DNA of 64,000 bases from Pleurodeles waltl (taxonomy: Eukaryota > Chordata > Amphibia > Caudata > Salamandridae), in contig NC_090451.1 of NCBI RefSeq assembly GCF_031143425.1, positions 356,074,339-356,138,338 of the forward strand, written 5' to 3'. Positions 1 through 10,724 of the stretch are shown here, one piece after another. Made by a program: the position numbers and the translations under genes. The notes below the pieces were generated by a model. The model was given only the letters and a program-made list of their open reading frames with translations, was not told the DNA's origin and searched no databases. Position 1 is the first letter of the stretch, and each line of letters begins with the position of its first letter.

Positions 1-379
1 TATGCAGACAGTGAAATACATTTTGGGGCCCTCTTACGGGGGCCCCTGCAGTGCCCATGCCGTTGGCATGGGCACTGCAGGGGCCCCCAGGGGCCCCGCG
101 ACTCCCCCTCCCGCCATCCGGTTCCCGGCGGGAGAACCGCCAGGAACTGGATGGCGGGAGGGGGAGTCGGAATCCCCAAGCCGGCGCAGCAAGCTGCGCC
201 GGCTTGGAGGATTCCTTGGGGGCAGCGGGAAACCGGCGGGAGACCGCCGGTTTCCCTTCTCTGACCGCGGCTAAGCCGCCGCGGTCAGAATGCCCCGCGG
301 GGCACCGCCGGCCTGTCGGCGGTGCCTCCGCGTCCAGCGGCCCTGGCGGTTACAAACCGCCAGGGTCGTAATGAGGGCC
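1..379 (+). mobile_element. GC-rich hairpin MITE, family M1 copy A (left end outside window)
   Basis: Non-autonomous Harbinger-type element cut by the window edge. It is a chain of short inverted repeats: a stem with 13 bp arms AAGCCGGCGCAGC and GCTGCGCCGGCTT (about 178-205), a stem with arms GGGAAACCGGCGG and CCGCCGGTTTCCC, and a terminal stem with the loop GCCTGT. The right terminus reads CCAGGGTCGTAATGAGGGCC and is followed by TAA (380-382), the expected 3 bp Harbinger target duplication. It encodes no protein; open frames across it are by-products of high GC. Copies B (12008), C (21158) and D (45139) share its architecture. The family assignment rests on the termini and the TAA, not on a protein. 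Confidence 0.8.
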
Positions 380-3300
380 TAAGTCTTGAAAAATCATGCA
401 GGAGTAGTTCTTGAAAGAAATCTTGTTTTTTTCATGAGTTCCTAGTTGAGACCATAGAGGTGGAATTTAGCCAAGATCAATCAATCAGTCAATCGTAAGA
501 TTTGTAAAGCTTGCCTTATGACCCCGGGGGTATCCAGGAACTGTGGGTTGTCAATGCGAATCAGTAGCTAATCGTCAAAGAGCTATGTCTTGAGCTCCCT
601 CCTGAAGTCCAGGAGTCAAGATGTCAATAGGCCTCTGACCTTGTTGCACCTTCTCAGCCACAGCATAGATGCTCTGTCCAGATGAAATTCAGACATTTGC
701 AATTCCAGGAGGCTGTTGATGTCTTTCTTGAGGTCAACCTCCAACTCCTGAAGGTTTAAAGGCTACTAAACAGATCCCTTATGTAACAGCCATATTAGTG
801 TTTGTAATCTTGGCTGCGAGTTCAGTCTTTTTGGACGTGTCCGCCTGTGCAGCTAGTGGCTATTGCTTGGAGCTTGAAAGATAAGGGATTAGACCCTTTT
901 TGAAGGTTTTAAGGAGGCTTTAAGTCATCTGAATTTTAGCTGCCAGTTTTAAGTTAACGCAACTGTGTCATTCTCATTTACAACACATGAAAAGTAAATT
1001 GAATGCTTCCATCTCAGATAGAAGAGGGCTAACTGCATCCGTTGTGCACCGTGTAGTTTTCTGTACAGCAGTAAAATGGCTGCGCTACACCTTCGTAGTC
1101 GAGTATTCCCCATTGAGCCCTCTATAATGGAGAAGAGCCAGATACAGGAAGGAAAGAGTACACCAGCGGTCGGTTCCCCAGGCCTTACTTCTCAGGGTGC
1201 ACGGCGATTGAGTGGAGCTTTTTGTAATCACTCGTGGGGCTAAGGTCATTCATGGCCGATTCAGAGGGTCGGCTCGCATTGACACACAAGGGGTGTACCT
1301 CAGACTTACACATTGTGCATTGCCCAGCACACTTGCAGTCGGGACATTACCATGTGTCTCCAAAGGGAAGTCTCATAACAAGGCCATGATGCACATTAGC
1401 GTTAGGTCATGAAATAATATAAGCTTCCTTAATATCGTGTTTTCCCAGAATATTTCTCTCTCCCATATAATCCTTGAATTAAGAGGCTTTCATTTTCACA
1501 TCCCAGGATAGTGGCCTAGGTGAGATTTTGCCTCTCAATTGAGAACAAATGTGAACTTGTTAATGGCCACCATTTTGTAACCTTTAGGATAATAAGACGG
1601 GTACTCTGATAATTGCCTTCCATTACCTTACTTGAAAGGAGCTTCTCCTGCGATCATCGTTGGATCAGCGTCTCTGTTCTTCGCTCTACGGTTCGAAGTA
1701 CTTTCGTCGATGATGGTTTTCACTCAGAAAACTATTTGAAAAAATATGCATGTTTCTACGAGGGCAATTGTGCGTTTCCGAATGCTATTTGAACAATTCT
1801 TGTTGAGTTGAACTGCATCGAGTTGCGACATTAACAACTCTTTTCTCCTAAAAGACTGAACTGAGACATAATTGTGTTTATACATCCATGTTGTGGGCTG
1901 CATTCGATGCCCTGTTTTACGGTCATGCAGTTTAGGAGGTGACATGGTGTAGATACTGCTTGCATATAACGCTTATACTATTTAAGGGTTTACAATCTAC
2001 ACTAACCATTTTGTTACAGGACAATCAGTTAATCTGCTTAAAGCACACATAGCAGCAGAGGGTTATCTGACACTAAGGGCCAGATGTAGCAACGGTTTTA
2101 CGCGTCTCAAACAGCGCAAAACCCACATCGCGATGCCCTATTCCTGTTTTGCGAGTCGGTAACCTGCTTACCGACTCGCAAAACGGGACCGCGAGTCACA
2201 AATAGGAAGTGGTGTTCCTCTTCCTATTTGCGAGACGCAGCGCGATGCAGGATTGCTTTGTGACCACAAACGCGGTCGCAAAGCAATCGCAGTTACTACC
2301 AGTGTCACACTGGTGGAAACCCAGTTGCAAAAGGGAAGGGGGCCCCATGGGAATGGCCTGGAAAACATTTTTTCAGAGCAGGCAGTGGACACGTTTCATT
2401 TTTTCATTTTGTAATGCAGCTCGTTTTCCTTTAAGGAAAACGGGCTGCATTACAAAAAAAAAAAAAAAATGCTTTATTTAAAAGCAGTCACAGACATGGT
2501 GGTCTGCTGTCTCCAGCAGGCCACCATCCCTGTGAGTGCTGCGAGTTGCGAAGGGGATCGCAAATTGTGACCCACCTCATTATTATTAATGAGGTGGGCC
2601 TTTGCAACTCCCTTGCGAGTCGCAGATGGAGTCAGGAACACCATCCTGCATCCTGAATTTGCGAGTCGCAATTCAGGATTTTCTGGCCCAAAATGGTATA
2701 TCATAATGCACTGTACTAAAGGTAGTTAATCTCATAGGATTTTGGAGTTAATGTTGCCACCGTTTACTTCTTCTAGGACCAGAAATATTTAAACAGCGTG
2801 ATAAGAAGAATCCATACCACGTTCAGACGAGGGTTCTGCACTGCACTTGTGTGTTTTCCCAATTCCCTCTCCTGCTGTGTCCTCGAGCTTAGTTTATATT
2901 AGCCTCCTCCGAGGATAATGTGAGGGCAATGGAGCAGCATCACAGGGCTGACATCCCTGATGTGAAACTGTGAACCTCTTTGATGGGCGTGACCCTTCAT
3001 CATCGCCCCATACCTGACAGGTACAAGCTCAGGCTGCATCATTGCCAATCCTCCTTGGAAGATGTGAGACTTTAAGTTCAGGCACTGTTGCCACTGCTGC
3101 ATCCAGTCATGCTGCTATTGCCCCAGCAAAGCTCCACGACCTTCTGGTTGGCCACTCCCTAGCTCTTGTGGCCTCTGGGAAATTCCACTGCATTGGCCCT
3201 CTGACCACTGTGCCATTGTCTCAGGGCCTAGCTTCTGTATACCCACAAATTAGTCTGTCGGTGCTAAACATGGGTGTGAGGGAAGTGGTTTATTATATCA

Positions 3301-4436
3301 TTTGGACCTGCGACCTCACTGTATGATAAACCCACAAATCTGTCTCGTATCCAGTCAGGGTGTTGGTAAAACCTTAGCTTAACCATGGGTATCTGTGGCT
3401 TTTAGTAGTTAGGTTTTTACAAAGTAACAAGTGCAAAGCATTTACTTTAGAAGCACTAAAACAGCTGAACAAGAAAGAATCATAACACAAATGAAATCTG
3501 ACACCAATTTAAAAGAAAAATCTTATTTACATACATTTTTAGACACCAAAACAAACAGAATCTACCTTAGGGTTCATAGATATAAGTTGCTAAGCAAATA
3601 GTAAATCATTGCTTGTCTGCCAAATCGCATCAAGCGCTGGCAACTTCTCCAGTTAGTGGTTACTTTGAAAACTTTGCAAGTTGTGTTTGGCTACTCTAGC
3701 CTGCTTTTGGCGACTAACTCTGACAGGGAGACAGTCACAGGGGTCAATAACGCTTGCCGGGACAGATCCCGTGCAGTAGAAGCAGTCTCCAGTCCATTTC
3801 CAGGTTCTATGGAGGAACTGCTTTAGACTTAAATGGAGTGGTCCTGCTGCAAAGGATACAGGATGGTGAAAATGCTGAAGAATGCTATCCTGCGATGGAT
3901 GTCTTACTGAGGCTACTCCACAGTCCATGGCCATGGTGGGGACACTCTGGCCACTGGGGTTGATATCCACACAAAGTCTGGTTGAAGTCCAGCCTAAAAC
4001 CAGTTTCCATTGTATACTGGTCTCTGGTTAGAGAGAACCCAGAGCTTTCCTTTAACTGAGGCTAATGCCCCTCTTGGGTGACCAAACTGCACTCTGACAA
4101 CTCTCCCAGGTCCAGCAGAATAAATTGCACCTTTTAAGCGTTGAGACTTGGTCTCTTGGGCTGCGCTATAATGGGGAGCTGGTCTGAAACAACTCCACCT
4201 AAGAGGAGAAAAGAACTAGAACAAAAAAGCAGCCCCTTTTATGTGTGACAACCATTTATCCTTCAAAGATGGCTTCTCTTTTGAAGCTCGCCTTTTGGGC
4301 TCACACTCTATTTGGCTTTCCTGGCAGGGAGAGGCAGTACCTTTTGAGTTTTTTCCTGAGAATTGTTCACACTTCCCCCAGGGCAGAAGGTTGTCTTATG
4401 GCCAACAGTAAACAGTCACTGGTAAATTTTGGGCAA
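380..4436 (+). repeat. 4 kb duplicated unit, copy 1
   Basis: This stretch is repeated at 12622-16979 in the same orientation. Long blocks, for example 1000-1420 against 13525-13945, look essentially identical by eye, so the duplication is young. Copy 1 lacks about 280 bases present in copy 2 near 12929-13213. I recognise no gene in the unit; its small open frames are equally conserved at all codon positions and give no sign of coding. Both copies contain the same M2 MITE, which shows that whole DNA segments were duplicated rather than one element inserted twice. Homology ends after the shared GGGCAA at 4431-4436. The part from about 3400 to 4436 looks like LTR or leader material, but I cannot name its family. 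Confidence 0.85.
2077..2689. mobile_element. Harbinger-type MITE, family M2 copy 1
   Basis: The left terminus GGGCCAGATGTAGCAA follows TAA (2074-2076). The right end is TTCTGGCCC, followed by AAA where copy 2 has TAA, so the duplication has decayed here. The interior is built of inverted repeats made from short words such as GCGAGTCG, plus an A-run at about 2454-2469. No coding capacity is seen. The same element sits at 14615-15232 in the second copy of the 4 kb unit, and relatives lie at 35788-36468 and 52063-52130. Confidence 0.8.
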
Positions 4437-4765
4437 CAGAGTGACAACTTTCTAAAGTTGCCTTTAACTTAAACGTTACATTTTTTATGGATCAAATCTG
4501 TTTATTATTTTGAAGATATAAACATACAAAATACAGCTCACCGCGGGACATGAAATAAAATGTTTCAACCCAGCAACAGTTCCAACTCTGCAGGCAAAGA
4601 TCCCTCCCCTAAATCCAAAAGCCATGCCCAAAGGGACCTCCCAGCCAACCCTCTAGCTGCAGAACCATTAGCCGACTGGCAATGCCCCATAGTCTTTCAG
4701 GCTATGAGTCCAACAGATGAGAACCACACAAACGTGTACATAAAAACACACCAACACTGCCTCCC
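4437..4765. other. Unique flank between the 4 kb unit and an LTR
   Basis: No gene is seen. Read on the minus strand, the segment ends in an A/T-rich stretch containing AATAAA-like words (around 4500-4512), which would fit the 3' untranslated end of a retroelement. This is weak evidence and I do not assign a family. Confidence 0.3.
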
Positions 4766-7738
4766 TGTAGGAGGCTGGCATGGCCATTTGTAGTGGTACC
4801 AAGGGGTACTTACACTCTGCACCAGGTCCAGTTATCCCTTATTAGTGTAGAAGAGGTCTCTAGCAGCTTAGGCTGATGGAAAAGGTAGCTTAGCAGAGCA
4901 GCTTAGGCTGAACTAGGAGACGTGGGAAGCTCCTACTTTACCACTGGTGTCATATGCACAATATCATAAGAAAACACAATACACAGATATACTAAAAATA
5001 AAGGTACTTTATTTTTATGACAATATGCCAAAGTATCTCAGTGAGTACCCTCAGTATGAGGATAGCAAATATACACAAGATATATGTACACAATACCAAA
5101 AGTATGCAGTAATAGCAATAGAAAACAGTGCAAGCAATGTATAGTCACAATAGATTGCAATGGGAGCACATAGGTATAGGGGCAACACAAACCATATACT
5201 CTAGAAGTGGAATGCGAACCACGAATGAACCCCAAACCTATGTGAGCTTGTAGAGGGTCGCTGGGACGGTAAGAAAACAGTGAGGGTTAGAAAAATAGCC
5301 CACCCCAAGACCCTGAAAAGTGGGTGCGAAGTGCACCTAAGTTCCCCAGAGAGCACAGAAGTTGTGATAGGGGAATTCTGCAAGGAAGACCAACACCAGC
5401 AATGCAACAACGATGGATTCCCAGACGAGAATACCTGTGGAACAAGGGGACCAAGTCCAAGAGTCACGATCAAGTCGGGAGTGGGCAGATGCCCAGGAAA
5501 TGACAGCTGTTGGTGCAAAGAAGCTGCCACCGGATGGTAGAAGCTGTGGATTCTGCAAGAACGAAGAGGGCTAGAAACTTCCCCTTTGGAGGATGGATGT
5601 CCCACGTCGTGAAGAAGCTTGCAGAGGTGTTTCCGTGCAGAAAGACCGCAAACAAGCCTTGCTAGCTGCAAGGGTCGCGGTTAAGGTTTTTGGATGCTGC
5701 TGTGACCCAGGAGGGACCAGGATGTCGCTAATTGCGTGAGGAGACAGAGGGGGCGTCCAGCAAGACAAAGAGCCCATTCAGAAGCAAGCAGCACCCGCAG
5801 AAGTGCCGGAACAGGCACTACAAAGTGGAGTGAAACGGAGCTCACCCGAAGTCACAAAAGAAGGTCCCACGACGCCGGAGGACAACTCAGGAGGTCATGC
5901 ACTGCAGGTTAGAGTGTCAGGCTTGGCTGTGCACAAAGGAAATCCTGGAAGAGTGCACAGGAGGCGGAGCAGCTGCAAATCACGCGGTACCCAGCAATGC
6001 AGTCTAGCGTGGGGAGGCAAGGACTTACCTCCACCAAACTTGGACTGAAGAGTCACTGGACTGTGGGAGTCACTTGGACAGAGTTGCTGAGTTCCAGGGA
6101 CCACGCTCGTCGTGCTGAGAGGGGACCCAGAGGAGCGGTGATGCAGTCTTTTGGTGCCTGCGGTTGCAGGGGGAAGATTCCGTCGACCCACGGGAGATTT
6201 CTTTGGAGCTTCTAGTGCAGAGAGGAGGCAGACTACCCCCACAGCATGCACCACCAGGAAAACAGTCAAGAAGGCGGCCGGATCAGCGTTACAAGGTCAC
6301 AGTAGTCGTCTTTGCTACTTTGTTGCAGTTTTGCAGGCGTCCAGAGCAGTCAGCGGTCGATTCCTTGGCAGAAGGTGAAGAGAGAGATGCAGAGTAACTC
6401 TGATGAGCTCTTGCATTCGTTATCTAAAGAATTTCCCAAAGCAGAGACCCTAAATAGCCAGAAAAGGAGGTTTGGGTACTTAGGAAGGAGGATAGGCTAG
6501 CAACACAGGTAAGAGCCTATCAGAACGAGTCTCTGATGTCACCTGCTGACCCTGGCCACTAAGAGCAGTCCAGTGTGCCAGCTTCACCTCTGTTTCCAAG
6601 ATGGCAGAGGTCTGGAGCACACTGGAGGAGCTCTGGGCACCTCCCAGGGGAGGTGCAGGTCAGGGGAGTGGTCACTCCCCTTTCCTTTGTCCAGTTTCGC
6701 GCCAGAGCAGGGCTGGGGGATCCATGAACCGGTGTAGACTGGCTTATGCAGATATGGGCACCATCTGTGCCCATCAAAGCATTTCCAGAGGCTGGGGGAG
6801 GCTACTCCTCCCCAGCCCTGACACCTTTCTCCAAAGGGAGAGGGTGTAACACCCTCTCTCTGAGGAAGTCCTTTGTTCTGCCTTCCTGGGCCAAGCCTGG
6901 CTGGACCCCAGGAGGGCAGAAACCTATCTGAGGGGTTGGCAGCAGCAGCAGCTGTAGTGAAACCCCGGGAAAGGTAGTTTGGCAGTACCCGGGTCTGTGC
7001 TAGAGACTCGGGGGATCATGGAATTGTCTCCCCAATGACAATTCCATTATCTTAGACATGTTACATGGCCATGTTCGGAGTTACCATTGTGACGCTATAC
7101 ATATGTCGTGACATATGTATAGTGCACGCGTGTAATGGTGTCCCGCACTCACAAAGTCCTGGGAATTTGCCCTGAACGATGTGGGGGCACCGTGGCTAGT
7201 GCCAGGGTGCCCACACACTAAGTAACTTAGCACCCAACCTTTACCAGGTAAAGGTTAGACATATAGGTGACTTATAAGTTACTTAAGTGCAGTTGTAAAT
7301 GGCTGTGAAATAACGTGGACGTTATTTCACTCAGGCTGCAGTGGCAGGCCTGTGTAAGAATTGTCAGAGCTCCCTATGGGTGGCAAAAGAAATGCTGCAG
7401 CCCATAGGGATCTCCTGGAACCCCAATACCCTGGGTACCTCAGTACCATATACTAGGGAATTATAAGGGTGTTCCAGTATGCCAATGTAAATTGGTGAAA
7501 TTGGTCAGTAGCCTGTTAGTGACAATTTGGAAAGAAATGAGAGAGCATAACCACTGAGGTTCTGGTTAGCAGAGCCTCAGTGAGACAGTTAGTCATCACA
7601 CAGGTAACACATACAGGGAACACTTATGAGCACTGGGGCCCTGGCTGGCAGGGTCCCAGTGACACATACAACTAAAACAACATATATACAGTGAAATATG
7701 GGGGTAACATGCCAGGCAAGATGGTATTTTCCTACACA
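4766..7738 (-). mobile_element. Long LTR of Gmr1-like gypsy element (2973 bp, minus orientation)
   Basis: Read on the minus strand, it starts TGTGTAGGAAAATACC and ends CCAGCCTCCTACA, the TG...CA ends of an LTR. It aligns along its length with the LTRs at 54243-57289 and 59097-62156. Near its start it carries the conserved palindromes seen in all copies (for example CTATACATATGTC facing its complement at 7093-7120 and GTGAAATAACGT facing its complement at about 7303-7328). A polyadenylation signal AATAAA lies on the minus strand at about 5008-5013. Just beyond its minus-strand start comes a C-run (a G-run on the element's own strand, the polypurine tract) and then RNase H coding sequence, so this is the 3' LTR of the adjoining minus-strand element. 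Confidence 0.88.
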
Positions 7739-7769
7739 ACCCCCCCCCCCCAAACGAAGGACAATAAGA

Positions 7770-8411
7770 CTAGCCATGACCTGATGAGTCTTCCTTGTCT
7801 AAGTGGAAATATCTGGAGAGTCCATCTGCATTGGAGTGGGTACTCCCAGGTCTATGTTCTACTGTATAGTCCATTCCCTGTAGAGATATGGACCACCTCA
7901 ACAATTTAGGGTTTTCACCTTTCATTTGTTTTAGCCAAAGTAGAGGTTTGTGGTCTGTCTGAACAATGAAGTGAGGGCCAAACAGGTATGGCCTCAACTT
8001 CTTCAGTGCCCAGACCACAGCAAAGGCCTCCCTCTCTATGGCAGACCAACGCTTTTCTCTAGGGGTCAACCTCCTGCTGATAAAAGCAACAGGTTGATCC
8101 TGGCCCTCAGAATTAAGTTGTGATAAGACTGACTCTACCCCTTATTCAGATGCATCAGTTTGGACAATGAATTTTTTGGAGTAACAGGGGCTTTTCAGGA
8201 CAGGTGCAGAGCACATGGCCTGCTTCAGCTCCTCAAAAGCTTTCTGACAGTTTGCTGTCCATAATACCTTTTTAGGCATTTTCTTTGAAGTGAGGTCATT
8301 AAGAGGGGCTGCTATGGAGCCATAGCTCTTTATGAACCTCCTGTAGTACCCAGTGAGGCATAAAAAGGCTCTCACTTGAGTTTGAGTTGTAGGGGGGGCC
8401 AATCTATGATC
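7770..8411 (-). pseudogene. Reverse transcriptase end and RNase H, minus arm (Gmr1-like gypsy)
   Basis: This is the 3' part of a gypsy-type pol. The frame at 8142-8411 gives the RT thumb/connection with RAFLCLTGYYRRF, and the frame at 7770-8069 gives RNase H with KRWSAIEREAFAVVWALKK, VQTDHKPL and HSNADGLSR. The first RNase H aspartate lies in VQTDASE. A small break separates the two frames near 8070-8140. The catalytic YxDD part of RT is absent because the arm begins after it. Coding ends close to the polypurine tract and the LTR at 7738, with no room for integrase downstream. Confidence 0.85.
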
Positions 8412-9312
8412 ATTTGGTTTGAAAAATGCACCTGACACTTTTCAGAGGTTGGTGAATACAGTCCTGCAAGGGTTGGAGGCTTTTAGTGCAGCATATCTAG
8501 ATGATATAGCTGTCTTTCGCTCCAGCTGGGATGATCACCTGGTCCACCTATGGAAAGTTTTTGAGGCCCTGCAAAAGGCAGGCCTCACTATCAAGGCTTC
8601 AAAGTGCCAGATAGGGCAGGGGAAAGTGGTTTATCTGGGACACCTGGTAGGTGGAGAACAGATTGCACCACTTCAGGGGAAAATCCAAACTATCATAGAT
8701 TGGGTTCCCCCTACAACTCAAACTCAAGTGAGAGCCTTTTTAGGCCTCACTGGGTACTACAGGAGGTTCATAAAGAACTATGGCTCCATAGCCGCCCCTC
8801 TTAATGACCTCACTTCAAAGAAAATGCCTAAAAAGGTATTATGGACAGCAAACTGTCAGAAAGCTTTTGAGGAGTTGAAGCAGGCCATGTGCTCTGCACC
8901 TGTCCTGAAAAGCCCCTGTTACTCCAAAAAAATAATTGTCCAAACTGATGCATCTGAATTAGGGGTAGGGGCAATCTTATCACAACTTAAATCTGAGGGC
9001 CAGGATCAACCTGTTGCTTTTATCAGCAGGAGGTTAACCCCTAGAGAAAAGCGTTGGTCTGCCATAGAGAGGGAGGCCTTTGCTGTGGTCTGGGCACTGA
9101 AGAAGTTGAGGCCATACCTGTTTGGCACTCACTTCATTGTTCAGACAGACCACAAACCTCTACTTTGGCTAAAACAAATGAAAGGTGAGAACCCTATATT
9201 GTTGAGGTGGTCCATATCTCTACAGGGAATGGACTATACAGTGGAACATAGACCTGGGAGTACCCACTCCAATGCAGATGGACTCTCCAGATATTTCCAC
9301 TTAGACAATTAA
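8411..9312 (+). pseudogene. RT (active-site half) and RNase H, plus arm (Gmr1-like gypsy)
   Basis: An uninterrupted 297-codon frame starts inside the RT finger/palm at PFGLKNAPDTFQ. The catalytic box is YLDDIAVF, followed by KCQIGQGKVVYLGH and RAFLGLTGYYRRF. RNase H follows with VQTDASE, EREAFAVVWALKK, VQTDHKPLLW and HSNADGLSR. The frame stops at 9312, and the 3' LTR begins only 55 bases later, so integrase must lie upstream of RT in this family. That order is the hallmark of Gmr1-like Ty3/gypsy elements. The 5' portion (gag, protease, integrase, RT fingers) is missing, so the fragment is dead despite its open frame. Confidence 0.9.
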
Positions 9313-9351
9313 GACTCATCAGGTCATGGCTAGTCTTATTGTCCTTCGTTT

Positions 9352-9366
9352 GGGGGGGGGGGGGGG
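9352..9366 (+). promoter_or_regulatory. Polypurine tract, G-run before 3' LTR
   Basis: A run of about 15-16 G immediately precedes TTGTGTAGG, the LTR start at 9368. The mirror C-run at about 7741-7754 serves the minus-strand arm. Polypurine tracts prime plus-strand DNA synthesis in LTR retrotransposons. An almost pure G-run is an unusual form and is prone to length change. Confidence 0.75.
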
Positions 9367-9367
9367 T

Positions 9368-10048
9368 TGTGTAGGAAAGTACCATCTTGCCTGGCATGTT
9401 ACCCCCATATTTCACTGTATATATGTTGTTTTAGTATTATGTGTCACTGGGACCCTGCCAGCCAGGGCCCCAGTGCTCATAAGTGTGCCCTGTATGTGTT
9501 CCCTGTGTGATGACTAACTGTCTCACTGAGGCTCTGCTAACCAGAACCTCAGTGGTTATGCTCTCTCATTTCTTTCCAAATTGTCACTAACAGGCTAGTG
9601 ACCAATTTCACCAATTTACATTGGCATACTGGAACACCCTTATAATTCCCTAGTATATGGTACTGAGGTACCCAGGGTATTGGGGTTCCAGGAGATCCCT
9701 ATGGGCTGCAGCATTTCTTTTGCCACCCATAGGGAGCTCTGACAATTCTTACACAGGCCTGCCACTGCAGCCTGAGTGAAATAACGTCCACGTTATTTCA
9801 CAGCCATTTACCACTGCACTTAAGTAACTTATAAGTCACTTATATGTCTAATCTTTACCTGGTAAAGGTTGGGTGCTAAGTTACTTAGTGTGTGGGCACC
9901 CTGGCACTAGCCAAGGTGCCCCCAAATCGTTCAGGGCAAATTCCCCGGACTTTGTGAGTGCAGGACACCATTACACGCGTGCACTATACATATGTCACGA
10001 CATATATATAGCGTCACAATGGTAACTCCGAACATGGCCATGTAACAT
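9368..10048 (+). mobile_element. Truncated 3' LTR, plus orientation, Gmr1-like
   Basis: The first 681 bases of the same LTR as at 59097-62156, beginning TGTGTAGGAAAG. It has the paired palindromes (for example GTGAAATAACGT and its complement at about 9776-9801). Homology stops after CCATGTAACAT at 10048, where the sequence changes to a different LTR-like tail. Confidence 0.85.
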
Positions 10049-10720
10049 CCCCTTTTTGGGTTCAGCTGGACTGGTCCCCTAGTTCCCTCCTTGTAGCCTC
10101 TTTTCCACAGGACACTTTCCCATTGAAGTGAATGAGGCACCCAAAGCCAAAATGCAACTCTAGACCCGGATGCTCCAGTGCAACCCAAGGTGACCTGTCA
10201 GTGCTGCCTTGGACCTTGCCCCATACTCACCTTACTTCCAGGAGAACAATCCTGTAAGTCATTGCTAAGTGACCCTATGCAGTATATGTTTATTCCCCAC
10301 AGGATAACAGTACAGCTTGAAGCCAAAGTATAAGTGTATTTTATTGTGATTTCAAAACTGATAACACAAAAAGTACTTGCCCAATTATTATGATCTTGGT
10401 GTCTAAATTCATATTTTTATCAATTGGTTTTGGATTTCTTTATTGAGTGTGTGTCTTTCTTACTGGCTCAGTGTGTGCAATAAATGCTTAATACTACCCT
10501 CTGATAAGCCTAAATTGTTCGCCCATACTATCACAAAGAGAGCAATAGGGTTATTGATTTAATCCATGTAAACCAATAAGGGTCACCTGTATTATCTGCA
10601 TAGTGTACCCCTACATAACCCCCTGTAAACCAATAAGGGTCGCCTGTACTATCTGCAGAGTGTACTCCTACATAGACACAACACCATAGATAGCCAGCTT
10701 CCTAAAAACAGTAAGAGCGA
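10049..10720 (+). repeat. LTR-like tail of a second family, with 57 bp tandem duplication
   Basis: No gene is seen. The segment ends in AGCCAGCTTCCTA, which resembles the CCAGCCTCCTACA end of the neighbouring LTR family, and has a polyadenylation-like word CAATAAATGC near 10479. Two tandem copies of a 57 bp unit start at 10567 and 10624. It probably represents the U5 side of a related LTR joined to the truncated LTR at 10048. The family is not identified. Confidence 0.45.
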
Positions 10721-10724
10721 AGAA

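Larger units (their letters stand above)
7058..10048. repeat. Inverted duplication, about 1.35 kb arms with 281 bp spacer
   Basis: The left arm (7058-8411) is the reverse complement of the right arm (8693-10048). Each arm holds the end of reverse transcriptase, RNase H, the polypurine tract and the first roughly 680 bases of a 3' LTR. The junction at 8405-8412 is the 8 bp palindrome ATGATCAT. The arms differ at a few positions that change amino acids (for example GPH against GTH and NPK against NPI), so they are not identical but are close. The structure is what self-primed, folded-back first-strand cDNA would give; this mechanism is inference. Confidence 0.85.

Noticed and set aside
1212..1412. 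66-codon frame identical in both copies of the 4 kb unit (also at 13737-13937)
   Set aside because: The DNA around it is equally identical, so the conservation reflects recent duplication; no family resemblance was seen.
5201..5671. 156-codon minus-strand frame in the LTR
   Set aside because: It runs within the LTR's non-coding 3' part; related LTR copies disrupt it and no domain is visible.
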